Positions 8,836-17,831 of a stretch of DNA of 64,000 bases are shown here, in pieces (position 1 is the stretch's first letter; the number at the start of each line of letters is the position of its first letter). Location: contig NZ_CADIKK010000024.1 in assembly GCF_902859915.1 (NCBI RefSeq), positions 54,178 to 118,177 of the forward strand, in the 5' to 3' direction. The DNA comes from Paraburkholderia ultramafica (lineage in GTDB: Bacteria; Pseudomonadota; Gammaproteobacteria; Burkholderiales; Burkholderiaceae). Position numbers and translations under genes: made by a program. The notes under the pieces are model-generated. The model ran no database searches. It was not told where the DNA came from and saw only the letters and a list, made by a program, of their open reading frames with translations.

Positions 8836-9963
8836 ATGAACGCCCAAATCACCTCCGTCGAAGCGATTCTGGTTGACCTCCCAACCATCCGCGCGCATCA
8901 GCTAGCCATGGCGACGATGCAGCAACAAACCCTGGTCATTGTCCGTCTGCGCTCGAGCGATGGCATCGAGGGTCTTGGCGAAGCCACCACGATTGGCGGC
9001 TTGTCGTACGGCGACGAGAGTCCCGAAGGCATCAAGCTGACCATCGACACCTACCTTGCACCCGCTCTTGTTGGGCAAGACGCCACCAATGTCAACGGTG
9101 CCATGCTCAAGCTGAACAAGGTTGCTCGAGGAAACCGGTTCGCCAAGTGCGCAATCGAGACGGCGTTGCTGGACGCGCAAGGAAAGCGCCTGGGCGTCCC
9201 CGTCGCGACGCTGCTTGGCGGCGCTGTCCGCAAGACACTTCCGGTCCTTTGGACGCTCGCGAGCGGTGATACGCAACGAGACATTCAGGAAGCGGAAATG
9301 CTCCTCGCAGAACGTCGCCACAACACGTTCAAACTGAAGATAGGCCGGCGTAGCGTTCGTGATGACGTGGCGCACGTGTCGAAAATCAAGGCCGCACTCG
9401 GCGATCGTGCCAAAGTGACCGTCGACGTCAATCAGGCATGGAACGAAGTTGACGCAACGCTGGGAATCCAGGCGCTCGAAGCGGCTGGCGTCGACCTCAT
9501 CGAGCAACCCACACCGCGTGAGCAGCGCGGCGCACTTGCCCGGCTTTCTGCGCGCTTCATCGTGCCCATCATGGCCGACGAAGCAGTGACTGGGCCGGAG
9601 GACGCGCTCGAACTCGTGCGCGATGCGTGTGCCGACGTGTTTGCATTGAAGATTGCAAAGTCCGGTGGCATTTACGGAATGATGCGGGCCGCAGCTATCG
9701 CGGATGCGGCCGGCGTGTCACTGTATGGCGGCACGATGCTCGAGGGCAGCATTGGGTCGATTGCGTCGGCGCACGGATTCAGCGCGCTTGCGCAACTTGC
9801 CTGGGGTACTGAGTTGTTCGGACCGCTCCTGCTGAAAGACGACATCGTCACCGCGCGTCCGCAATATCGGGACTTCGACCTTCACCTGCCAGAAGGTCCG
9901 GGACTCGGTCTCCATATCGATGAAGAGAAGCTCGCCTTCTATCGTCGCGACAAAAAAATCTGA
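8836..9963 (+). CDS. catB: CatB, muconate cycloisomerase
   Basis: 375 residues of the enolase superfamily (muconate-lactonising group). The catalytic lysines are in FKLKIGRR, metal ligands in VDVNQAW, IEQP and MADEAV, and the second-side lysine in ALKIAKSGG. It turns cis,cis-muconate into (+)-muconolactone. It lies downstream of the LysR operator and 86 bases upstream of catC, with a hairpin in that gap. Confidence 0.95.
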   Translation: MNAQITSVEAILVDLPTIRAHQLAMATMQQQTLVIVRLRSSDGIEGLGEATTIGGLSYGDESPEGIKLTIDTYLAPALVGQDATNVNGAMLKLNKVARGNRFAKCAIETALLDAQGKRLGVPVATLLGGAVRKTLPVLWTLASGDTQRDIQEAEMLLAERRHNTFKLKIGRRSVRDDVAHVSKIKAALGDRAKVTVDVNQAWNEVDATLGIQALEAAGVDLIEQPTPREQRGALARLSARFIVPIMADEAVTGPEDALELVRDACADVFALKIAKSGGIYGMMRAAAIADAAGVSLYGGTMLEGSIGSIASAHGFSALAQLAWGTELFGPLLLKDDIVTARPQYRDFDLHLPEGPGLGLHIDEEKLAFYRRDKKI

Positions 9964-10001
9964 GCGCACGCGCTCGACGCAAAATCAATCAATCTAATCG
10001 T

Positions 10002-10025
10002 CTCCTGCCATCTGGCTGGCAGGAG
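10002..10025 (+). promoter_or_regulatory. Perfect 9-bp hairpin between catB and catC
   Basis: CTCCTGCCA and TGGCAGGAG form a perfect stem around a six-base loop. No T-run follows, so it is not a classical terminator; it may protect the catB 3' end, set the catB:catC ratio, or be an intercistronic processing site. The catC ribosome site (TGGAGG) lies about 13 bases further on and is not inside the stem. Confidence 0.5.
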
Positions 10026-10049
10026 CGTCGCATTTTCTGGAGGAAAACC

Positions 10050-10328
10050 ATGCTTTATCTCGTAAGAATGGACGTACACCTGCCCCACGATATGCCCGCT
10101 GCTCAGGCCGATGAAATCAAGGCCCGCGAAAAGGCATACTCGCAAGAGCTGCAGCGGCAAGGGAAATGGCAGCAACTGCATCGCGTGGTCGGTGAATACG
10201 CGAACTACAGCGTCTTCGACGTTGAGTCGAATGACGAACTGCACACCATTCTCTCCGGTCTGCCGCTGTTTCCGTATATGACGATGAAGGTGACTGCGCT
10301 CGCACGTCATCCGTCGTCGATCCGCTGA
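10050..10328 (+). CDS. catC: CatC, muconolactone delta-isomerase
   Basis: 92 residues, the usual size, with the characteristic start MLYLVRMDVHLPHDMP and the later GLPLFPYM segment. It isomerises muconolactone to 3-oxoadipate enol-lactone and forms a decamer in known members. It follows catB with a strong ribosome site (GGAGGAAAACC). No catD (enol-lactone hydrolase) follows; the next gene is a convergent ABC transporter ATPase, so the last step must be encoded elsewhere. Confidence 0.95.
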   Translation: MLYLVRMDVHLPHDMPAAQADEIKAREKAYSQELQRQGKWQQLHRVVGEYANYSVFDVESNDELHTILSGLPLFPYMTMKVTALARHPSSIR

Positions 10329-10414
10329 AGCAGCAACCGGGTGCCATGCATCGCGACAACGAAGGGGTGTTCATCGGACAGCGGAGTGCCCGACGTGCCT
10401 TCGTTCGCGCAACG

Positions 10415-11164
10415 CTAGACAGACAGTGCATGAGTCCACGGCGAACGAATATCCGACAGAAAGCGCTGCGCGCGCGGATGTTCGGGAGACTGGAAAAACC
10501 GCTCGGGTCGGGCACGTTCGAGCACGCTACCTTGGTCCATGAAGATCACACGGTCGGCCACTTCGCGTGCAAACCCCATTTCATGCGTCACACACACCAT
10601 CGTCATGCCGTCGTGGGCGAGATCCTTCATCACCAGCAGCACCTCGTTGACCATCTCGGGATCGAGCGCCGACGTCGGCTCGTCAAATAGCATCACCGGC
10701 GGCTTCATCGCCAGTGCGCGAGCGATCGCGACGCGCTGTTGCTGGCCACCCGACAGCTGGCCGGGATAGGCGTTCGCCTTGTGTGGCAGGCCAACGCGCT
10801 CGAGCAGGCTCATCGCGAAGTCACGCGCGTCCTGCGGTGCCATCCGCTTGATCCGCACCGGCGCAAGTGTGCAATTCTGCAGCACCGTCAGATGCGGGAA
10901 CAGGTTGAACTGCTGGAACACGAAGCCAATCCCGCTGCGCAGCGCGTTCACGTTCACGCCGCGTGCGTGTACATCCTGGCCGTCAACGATAATGCGGCCG
11001 TTCTGGATCGGTTCGAGACGGTTGAGCGTACGGATCAGTGTGGACTTGCCCGAGCCAGAGGGCCCGCACACTACGACGACCTCGCCTTTCGCGACGGTCT
11101 CGTTCACCTCCACCAGCGCCTGATATTCGCCGTACCATTTGTTGACGTTTTCGATCTTGATCAT
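10415..11164 (-). CDS. Polar amino acid ABC transporter, ATP-binding protein (GlnQ/HisP type)
   Basis: 249 residues with Walker A GPSGSGKST, the signature LSGGQQQRVAIARALA, Walker B VMLFDEPTSALD, and the switch histidine in CVTHEMGFA. This sequence style is typical of the polar amino acid uptake family. It is the last gene of the binding protein-permease-permease-ATPase operon; three bases separate it from the upstream permease. ATP hydrolysis powers uptake across the inner membrane. Confidence 0.93.
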   Translation of the reverse strand: MIKIENVNKWYGEYQALVEVNETVAKGEVVVVCGPSGSGKSTLIRTLNRLEPIQNGRIIVDGQDVHARGVNVNALRSGIGFVFQQFNLFPHLTVLQNCTLAPVRIKRMAPQDARDFAMSLLERVGLPHKANAYPGQLSGGQQQRVAIARALAMKPPVMLFDEPTSALDPEMVNEVLLVMKDLAHDGMTMVCVTHEMGFAREVADRVIFMDQGSVLERARPERFFQSPEHPRAQRFLSDIRSPWTHALSV

Positions 11165-11167
11165 GAT

Positions 11168-11860
11168 TCACACCTTCGACGGGGAGGACGACGTCAGCCG
11201 CCTTTCGAGCAGATACGCGCAACGTGTCAATCCGAAGCACATCACGAAGTAGCTGAACGCAAGCAGCAGGTAAACCTGTGCGGACTGCGTCAGTGCCTGC
11301 GTGCTGATCTGTCCGGCGACGAACGACACCTCGGGCAGACTGATGATGTAACCGAGCGACGTCTCCTTGATGGTCGACACCAGCTGGTTGACGAGCGAAG
11401 GCAGCATGTTGCGCAGCGCCTGGGGCAGGATGACGAGCGCCATCGCCTTGATGTACGACAGGCCGAGCGAGCGGGCGCTCTCCATCTGCCCGCGGGGCAA
11501 TGCCTGGATGCCGGCCCGGACGATTTCGGCGAGGTATGCGCCATCGAAGATCACCAGTGCGGTCAGCATGGTGCTGAACTGGTCCGTGCGGTGACCCGTC
11601 ACGGTGGGCAGCAGAAAGTAAGCCCAAAATATCACCATCAGCAGCGGCGTACCCCGCACTACATAGACGAGCGCGGTAGCCGGCCACCGCAGCACGGAGA
11701 ACGGACTCACCCGGCACAGGCCGAGCACGATACCAACCGGCAACGCTAGCACGAGCCCCGCTGATGCGAGCAGCAATGTGAGCGCAAGGCCGCCGAGCGG
11801 TCCGTTGGGATACTGGCCGATGATGTAATAGAGGCCGTAAGTCTGGAGTAGTTCGAGCAT
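11168..11860 (-). CDS. Polar amino acid ABC transporter, permease (second)
   Basis: About 230 residues with five hydrophobic segments and the HisMQ/GltJ EAA loop (ALGRGQMESARSLGLSYIKAM type; here EIVRAGIQALPRGQMESARS). I choose the ATG at 11860, two bases after the stop of the upstream permease, because its sequence MLELLQTYG is family-like; an alternative start at 11899 would overlap the upstream gene. It pairs with the other permease as a heterodimer channel. Confidence 0.9.
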   Translation of the reverse strand: MLELLQTYGLYYIIGQYPNGPLGGLALTLLLASAGLVLALPVGIVLGLCRVSPFSVLRWPATALVYVVRGTPLLMVIFWAYFLLPTVTGHRTDQFSTMLTALVIFDGAYLAEIVRAGIQALPRGQMESARSLGLSYIKAMALVILPQALRNMLPSLVNQLVSTIKETSLGYIISLPEVSFVAGQISTQALTQSAQVYLLLAFSYFVMCFGLTRCAYLLERRLTSSSPSKV

Positions 11861-11862
11861 GA

Positions 11863-12558
11863 CTAGATGCTCCGTACCGGAAAGCGGTTCTGATACCACG
11901 CGGAAAACACTGAGATCGCGATCGATACCGTCAGATATGCGGCAGTCGCAAAGGCGAACGATTCGAAGCCGCGGAAGGTTGCGCTTTCAACCTGCTGTGC
12001 CTGATACATCAGCTCGGCTACCCCGATCACCATGGCGATGCTCGAGTTCTTCCACAGATTCAGTGTCTGGTTGACGAGCGGCGGAACCGTCACTCTCAGC
12101 GATTGCGGCAGCACGACGAGCCACATCGCGCGCAGAAAACCGAAACCCAACGCACGGCTCGCCTCGAATTGCTCCTTGGGAATCGAACGAATGCCGCTGC
12201 GAATGTCTTCGCTCATGTATGCCGACGAGTACAGGACCAAGGCGATCAATGCGCTCACCGCTTCATAGTTGCTGTTGTAAAGCCAGGCTTTGACCGAGAG
12301 CGGCAACAGTTGCGGCGCGCCGAAATACCAGAACAGCATGTGAGCCAGCAGCGGTACGTTTCGAATACTCTCGACATAGCTCTGACCCAGACCGCGGATC
12401 AATGCGAAAGGAGCAAGCCGGAGCAACGCGACCGCGATGGCAAGTGGCAGCGACAGCACGAAGGCGAGTACGGACAGCTTGATCGACATCACGAAGCCGC
12501 TAACGAGCCACTGGTGATACTGTCCCGAGAGCAGCATCGACAGGTTGAAGGTGGGCAT
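11863..12558 (-). CDS. Polar amino acid ABC transporter, permease (first)
   Basis: 231 residues with several membrane segments and the coupling loop seen as SGIRSIPKEQFEASRALGFG. This is the GltK/HisM side of the permease pair. It lies 46 bases downstream of the binding-protein gene and two bases upstream of the next permease start, so the four genes form one transcript. Confidence 0.9.
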   Translation of the reverse strand: MPTFNLSMLLSGQYHQWLVSGFVMSIKLSVLAFVLSLPLAIAVALLRLAPFALIRGLGQSYVESIRNVPLLAHMLFWYFGAPQLLPLSVKAWLYNSNYEAVSALIALVLYSSAYMSEDIRSGIRSIPKEQFEASRALGFGFLRAMWLVVLPQSLRVTVPPLVNQTLNLWKNSSIAMVIGVAELMYQAQQVESATFRGFESFAFATAAYLTVSIAISVFSAWYQNRFPVRSI

Positions 12559-12604
12559 GACGTGTCTCGCCGCCCGGCTTCACACCTGGCGGCGCCTCGT
12601 GGAT

Positions 12605-13450
12605 TTAATCGATCTTGTCAGTGGCGATCTTGAAGGTGCGCGGCGGGAAGTTCATCTTGGTGCCGGGCCCAAACCACTTGTCGAACAGCTTCAGCGCCCC
12701 GCCATCCGATTCCATTCCGAGCAGCACTGTGTTCACCTGATCGCGGAACGCAGGCTCGTTCTTCCGCATGCCCAACGCGATATGCTCGGTCGAGATATTC
12801 TGCGGCACCAGCGCGTAGTCCCTGGCCGCCGGGCCGAGCTTGGCCAGGTTGCCGACCAGCGTGGTCTCGTCATTCACATACGCCACCCCTTTGCCTTGTT
12901 CGAGCGCGAGCAGCGCCTGCGGACTGCTGTCAAAAGATACGACGTCCGCATTCTTGATCGTCTTGGCAATGTTGGTCTCCATCGTCGAACCCTTGACCGT
13001 CAGGACCTTCTTGCCATCAAGTTGCGCGAGTGTCGTGATGCCGCTGTCCTTCTTCACCATCGCCTTCTGTCCGGTGATGAAGGTCGATACCGAGAAATCG
13101 ATCTGTGACTCCCGCTCCTTGTTGTGCGTGAGCGACGCGGCAAGAAGGTCGACGCGGCCTTGTTGCAACTCCGGAATGCGCGCCGCAACCGCCAGCTGCT
13201 TGAGGACAGGCTTCACCCCCAGGCTCTTGGCGACGGCGTTACACATATCGACGTCATAGCCGACTATCTCGCGGCTCATCGGATCTTTCATGTAGCTGAA
13301 AGGCTCGTCGGTACCGAGTACGCCGCATACGAGTTCGCCTTTCTGCTTGATGTCGGCAAGCTGGTCGGCCTTTGCCGGAAGTACCGCCGCCACCAGTACA
13401 GACAGCGCTGCGACTTGGGTAACGAAACGAAGTTTGCGGATGGTATCCAT
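12605..13450 (-). CDS. Amino acid ABC transporter substrate-binding protein
   Basis: 281 residues with a Sec signal peptide of about 28 residues (cleavage likely after LPAKA), then a solute-binding family 3 domain with DEPFSYMKDP, the GYDVDMCNAV motif and the VKGSTMETNI hinge region. The fold and operon partners point to a polar or acidic amino acid as ligand (GltI-like), but the ligand cannot be read from sequence. AGGAGG lies just upstream of the chosen ATG at 13450. This is the first gene of the operon. Confidence 0.9.
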   Translation of the reverse strand: MDTIRKLRFVTQVAALSVLVAAVLPAKADQLADIKQKGELVCGVLGTDEPFSYMKDPMSREIVGYDVDMCNAVAKSLGVKPVLKQLAVAARIPELQQGRVDLLAASLTHNKERESQIDFSVSTFITGQKAMVKKDSGITTLAQLDGKKVLTVKGSTMETNIAKTIKNADVVSFDSSPQALLALEQGKGVAYVNDETTLVGNLAKLGPAARDYALVPQNISTEHIALGMRKNEPAFRDQVNTVLLGMESDGGALKLFDKWFGPGTKMNFPPRTFKIATDKID

Positions 13451-14199
13451 GGGTTCTCCTCCTGTTGGTGGTACAACTAATTTAATGCAGTGGGCGCACG
13501 TAACCGCGCACGGTGTTTGAACTGGACGCCGGCATGGGCGACCTGTTCGAGATCCGTGTCAGACTCATCAGGGTCGACTGCTTACTGGCGAAGCTTCGAG
13601 ACTCTGCGATGGAGCGAACCTATGCTGGTTCTCTTGCGACAGCACTCCATGCGCGCCGCCATGTCCTCAACGAGCGCGATGGCGTAGTGGTTGCCCATAC
13701 GCACGGGAGCTAGCGAGAGCATGCCGTGCAACAGCCGCAAGACTGGCGGCGCCAGCGTCGGCGTGCCCGGCGAGCGCGCCGGCATCATGGGGTCCAGATA
13801 ACTCTCTCCGGCGTGCCCGGGGAGAGTTTCGAAAACGCGGGCTAGTGTATTCATGTCGAGCAATGATTCTGCTTGTGGCCTTATGTGCCGCGCTGCGCAG
13901 TTCCGTGGCAACAATAGTACGGAGCCGCGCTGAGAATTTGTGTCTAAAGTATCACGGGATTTTCGTCGGCGATAGATTCTGGTTTTTGATTTGTGTAATT
14001 TTGTAGATTTTTATGCCACATTCGGGGTAATCCCTCAGTAAAATTCTTGGATTTCACAGTGGCTCGTCAATCCCGGTTTGCGGATACAGCAAGCGCACGA
14101 GACGAACTGCCTCGAATCCGGAACTGGGCAATCAGCGCACGCTCAAGCGCTGTTTGTCGCTGGTCTGGAGCGCGAGTTGTCGTGGCACGATTCGAGGCG
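13451..14199. other. Region without a recognisable intact gene
   Basis: About 750 bases upstream of the ABC operon hold its promoter and probably decayed sequence. A 110-codon frame on the minus strand (13582-13914) has coherent stretches such as LPGHAGESYLDPMMPA but no domain I recognise, and its end runs into unlike sequence. The stretch 13920-14050 is AT-rich compared with its surroundings. I see no RNA gene. Confidence 0.35.
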
Positions 14200-14479
14200 C
14201 CGATCGCCCCACTTAGCTCGCGACAGCTCGCGACGCTGGCGGTGGTCTACGAAGCCGGGCCGCTTTCGCTTGCGCTCGCTACTTCGCGTGTTCGCGTTTT
14301 GCATGGCGCCGCCGGGTCATGCAGACATAGTCGTCATGGAACAGTCGATGGTGGCGGGTTCGGCCGACCAGCGCCGGCAGATTGCCAATGGCCAGGTCAA
14401 GCCGGCCGACGCGCATGGTAACCAGCTTCGCGAGTATCTGCAGCGCTATGGATTTTGTTTCGAAAGACAGCCGTCGTGA
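14200..14479 (+). pseudogene. Possible remnant of a universal stress protein
   Basis: One frame ends with GHADIVVMEQSM and then HGNQLREYLQRYGFCFERQ. This resembles the linker between the two UspA domains of tandem universal stress proteins, where a ...DVVVVEQ strand is followed by ...YLARHGV. The preceding part is only readable in a different frame, so the gene appears frameshifted. The resemblance is weak, and the neighbours (EF-G-like, YbaK, BON proteins) are the main support. Confidence 0.25.
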
Positions 14480-14656
14480 AGGGATTGTGGCTCTGATGTG
14501 ATGGACGACTCCCGTTAAGCGGCACGCTTCGCTCGAACAGCAGCTCCTCGATGTCGCGAGGCTCAGGCCCGCTACATGATTAGCAATGCCTTCGTAACGA
14601 TGTGCGTAGTTGGAGTGACCGAGACTGCAGGATCCGGTGCAATGGAGATGCGTCGA

Positions 14657-14908
14657 TCAGCCATTCCCAACGACCGTATCAAGAAGACGTCGCCCCGCAC
14701 GATACCCGGCATCGCGTGCCTCGTCTTCGCTTTGAAATGTCTCCTCGAATTCCTGGAACCGCTCGCTCTGGCCGGCAATGTGTGCGTTTGCACCGTGGCG
14801 GCAAATGTAGCCAATGAAGTGGTAGAGCGTGCCGGGCGCCGGCGGGCCATAGGCAAGGACCGGAAGTACCCAGATTTCAAAGCCTTCGTGCTCGATCTTG
14901 TCCCACAT
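14657..14908 (-). CDS. Small conserved-looking protein of unknown function
   Basis: 83 residues starting MWDKIEHEGFEIWVLPVLAYG, with a GGAGG ribosome site five to six bases upstream of the ATG at 14908, which decides the start over longer options. The sequence is soluble, with an acidic EFEETFQSEDEARDAGYRAGRRLLD tail typical of a short amphipathic helix. I do not recognise a family. It lies 78 bases downstream of the EF-G-like gene on the same strand, so it may be cotranscribed. Confidence 0.55.
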   Translation of the reverse strand: MWDKIEHEGFEIWVLPVLAYGPPAPGTLYHFIGYICRHGANAHIAGQSERFQEFEETFQSEDEARDAGYRAGRRLLDTVVGNG

Positions 14909-14986
14909 GGCAGCCTCCATGCCGGTTTTCCCGAGATCGTAGCATGCAATACCTGATCGACCGTCGGGCTCGGACCGGTGTACCAC

Positions 14987-17044
14987 TCATGGCGCCGCGG
15001 CGTCGCCCTGTTTTTTGTGCTGCGACGCCATCTGCTCCTGCTGGGAAGGGGGCACCGGATCGTAGTGGCTGAGCTGGATGCTGTAGCTGCCGTGCCCGCC
15101 AGCGATGGCGTTCAGACGCGATTGATAGTCGTTGAGTTCGGACAATGGCACCTGCCCCGCAACGACCACGGCGTTGCCGGCGGCGGCGCGTGTGCCATGG
15201 ACCTGCCCGCGCTTGGCGGACAGATCGCCGATCACGTCACCCATCGTCGCTTCCGGCGTCATCACCTCAATGTTCGCGATGGGCTCGAGCAGGATAGGCT
15301 GGGCCTTCAGCACCGCATCGATGAAGGCTTTGCGCCCAGCGGAGACGAACGCAACTTCCTTGGAGTCAACCGAATGGCTCTTGCCGTCGAACACGGTGAC
15401 TCGCACGTCCTGCATCGGAAAGCCGGCAAGCGGCCCGCAGCCGATGACCTGCAGGACGCCTTTTTCCACCGCCGGCATGAACTGGCCGGGGATGGCGCCG
15501 CCCTTGACGGCGTCAACGAACTCGAAACCCGTGCCGCGCGGTAGCGGCTCCACGCGCAGCATCACTTCACCGAATTGCCCGGCGCCGCCGGTTTGCTTCT
15601 TGTGGCGATAATGCCCTTCAGCCTTGGCGCCGATGGTTTCCCGATAGGCGATCTTCGGTGGCCGCGTCACGACCTCCAGCTTGTACTGCTCGGATAATCG
15701 CTCCAGCATGAGGCGCAGGTGCAGCTCGCCAAGACCTCGCACCACCGTCTCGTTGGTGCCCACCGGGTGTTCGATCCGCAGACAGGGGTCTTCCGCGCTC
15801 AGCTTTTGCAGAATCTCCCAAAGCCGCTGCTCGTTGCCCCGGCGCGCAGGTTCGATCGCCAAACCATAAATGGGCGTGGGGAAGTCGAGCGGGGTCAGAT
15901 GGATGTTGCCGTCCTCGGGAGCGTCATGCAGCACGGCATCAAAGCTGATCTCGTCAACCTTGGCCGTCGCGCAAATATCGCCTGGGCCGGCTTGCGGGAC
16001 ATCCACGTGCTCTTTGCCCTGCAGCATCATTAGATGGGTGACCCTGAACGGCTGGCGACCTTCACCGATATACAACTGGCTATCGCGCCTGATCGTGCCC
16101 TGATGGATGCGAAACACGGCCATCTTGCCGATGTAAGGGTCCACGACGATCTTGAAGGCGTGGGCCAATACATGCTTGTCGGCGTCCGGCTCGGCGCGTA
16201 TGACTTGCTGGCGGTCCCCAGCATCGCGGTAGAAGAGCGGCGGGTTGCCTTCCATGGGATTGGGCAGGAGGCGGACGAACACATCGAGCAATTCCGCGAT
16301 GCCGGCGCGGTTGGCCGCTGATGTGAAGCAGATAGGCACCAGATGACCTTCGCACAGTGCCCGCTCAAAGGGTTCGTGCAGCTGCTCCGGGCTGATGGCC
16401 TGACCTTGCTCCAGATAAATATCCATCAAGACGGGGTCCATCTCGACCACTTGATCGACCAGCGCGTTGTGCGCAGCCGCAACAGACAGGAAATCGGCGT
16501 CGCCGGCGGGATTGAAAAAGCAATCCACGACCTCACGGCCGCCCTGCGCTGGCAGGTTGATGGGCAGGCATGCCTTGCCGAAGGTCTGCTGGATTTGCGT
16601 CAGAAGTGCCGGAAGGTCGACCTTTTCACCATCGATGCCGTTCACGATGATCATTCTGCAGAGCTTGCGGTCCTGCGCCCACGCCATCATGCGCCGGGTT
16701 GTCATTTCGATGCCGGTCTGCGCATTGATAACGATGGCGGCAGTCTCTACCGCGGGCAGGGCACTGATCGACAGCCCGGAGAAGTCCGGATAGCCGGGCG
16801 TATCCAGCAGATAGACGCGGGTATCCCGGTAGTGCAGGTGAACGACGGCGGAGTTCAGCGAATGCTGATATTTGCGTTCGAGCGGGTCGAAATCGCAGAC
16901 CGTGGTGCCGCGCTCCACGCTACCGGGTGCGTGTAACACGCCGCCCTGGTGAAGCAGGGCTTCGACCAGCGATGTCTTGCCGCAACCGGCATGCCCGACG
17001 AGAGCAATGGTGCGGATGGCGTCGGGGCTATAACGCATGGCCAC
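14987..17044 (-). CDS. Elongation factor G-like GTPase (divergent paralogue)
   Basis: 685 residues with the EF-G domain order: GTPase domain, beta-barrel, domains III, IV and V. The P-loop is GHAGCGKT (17-24). Switch II reads DTPGYPDF (81-88), with Tyr85 where EF-G has the catalytic His. The G4 motif reads NGID (135-138) instead of NKxD. These changes place it with the non-canonical EF-G paralogues such as FusA2-type proteins, whose role is in stress or unknown rather than routine translocation. It sits upstream of a small unknown gene and divergent to a YbaK-like gene. A GAGGG ribosome site precedes the ATG at 17044. Confidence 0.88.
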   Translation of the reverse strand: MAMRYSPDAIRTIALVGHAGCGKTSLVEALLHQGGVLHAPGSVERGTTVCDFDPLERKYQHSLNSAVVHLHYRDTRVYLLDTPGYPDFSGLSISALPAVETAAIVINAQTGIEMTTRRMMAWAQDRKLCRMIIVNGIDGEKVDLPALLTQIQQTFGKACLPINLPAQGGREVVDCFFNPAGDADFLSVAAAHNALVDQVVEMDPVLMDIYLEQGQAISPEQLHEPFERALCEGHLVPICFTSAANRAGIAELLDVFVRLLPNPMEGNPPLFYRDAGDRQQVIRAEPDADKHVLAHAFKIVVDPYIGKMAVFRIHQGTIRRDSQLYIGEGRQPFRVTHLMMLQGKEHVDVPQAGPGDICATAKVDEISFDAVLHDAPEDGNIHLTPLDFPTPIYGLAIEPARRGNEQRLWEILQKLSAEDPCLRIEHPVGTNETVVRGLGELHLRLMLERLSEQYKLEVVTRPPKIAYRETIGAKAEGHYRHKKQTGGAGQFGEVMLRVEPLPRGTGFEFVDAVKGGAIPGQFMPAVEKGVLQVIGCGPLAGFPMQDVRVTVFDGKSHSVDSKEVAFVSAGRKAFIDAVLKAQPILLEPIANIEVMTPEATMGDVIGDLSAKRGQVHGTRAAAGNAVVVAGQVPLSELNDYQSRLNAIAGGHGSYSIQLSHYDPVPPSQQEQMASQHKKQGDAAAP

Positions 17045-17260
17045 CCTCGTCCATTAGTGGATGTGGGGCCATTATTGGCGAAAACGGACCGGTGTGCCAT
17101 ACCGGGTAATCGTCACGTGCGTCACCTGCGTCTCATCCATCGTTGGGCCCGCGCAGTCACGGCGCTGCCGTCCGCATGTTTTCCATGCGCGGGCGAAAGC
17201 GAACTATCCTTAAAGAGTCGTGCACAAAGTTCTCTTGTTTCCTTCTAGAGGAGGTGCGTC

Positions 17261-17749
17261 ATGTCAATGTCTGCCACTCTCCAAGACTGCCTGAGCAGCA
17301 AGGGCTCCCGGTACGAAATCGTGCATCATCCGTTCAGCCATTCCAGCATCGAGACTGCGGCGGCAGCGCATATTCCCGGCGACCGTCTCGCCAAGACAGT
17401 GCTTCTCGAAGACGAACACGGCTATGCGGCGGCTGTGTTGCCATCGACCTACGCCGTGCGGCTGTCCTCACTTTGGGCACTGACCGGACGCCACCTCTGG
17501 CTGGCCAAAGAGGTCGATATACGGGAACTGTTCAAAGATTGCGACGTGGGAGCGCTTCCGCCCGTATGTACGGCCTACGGCATGCGAACCTATCTTGACG
17601 AGAGCCTCGTCCGCCAGCCGGATGTCTATTTCGAGGCCGGCGATCATGAAGAGCTGATCCACATGAGCACGGATCAATTCCTCGATCTGATGGACCGAGC
17701 CGAGCGCGCACGCTTTGCCCGTCGCATGCAGGGGATGCCATCTTCCTGA
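17261..17749 (+). CDS. YbaK/EbsC-family aminoacyl-tRNA deacylase-like protein
   Basis: 162 residues matching the YbaK/ProX fold: KGSRYEIVHHPFSHSSIETA at the N-terminus, GDRLAKTVLLEDEHG with the conserved lysine, and a C-terminal PDVYFEAGDHEELIHMS segment. Members hydrolyse mischarged aminoacyl-tRNAs; substrate here is unknown. GGAGG precedes the ATG. It is divergent from the EF-G-like gene and 82 bases upstream of the BON protein, linking two translation-related proteins with a stress protein. Confidence 0.85.
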   Translation: MSMSATLQDCLSSKGSRYEIVHHPFSHSSIETAAAAHIPGDRLAKTVLLEDEHGYAAAVLPSTYAVRLSSLWALTGRHLWLAKEVDIRELFKDCDVGALPPVCTAYGMRTYLDESLVRQPDVYFEAGDHEELIHMSTDQFLDLMDRAERARFARRMQGMPSS

Positions 17750-17831
17750 ACGGCGCCCGCCTGGTGTGGCAAGACTTGCGCAGTGCGGCATACCGGGCAC
17801 TGCGCCACCCAACCTTTGCGCGAGGCATATC

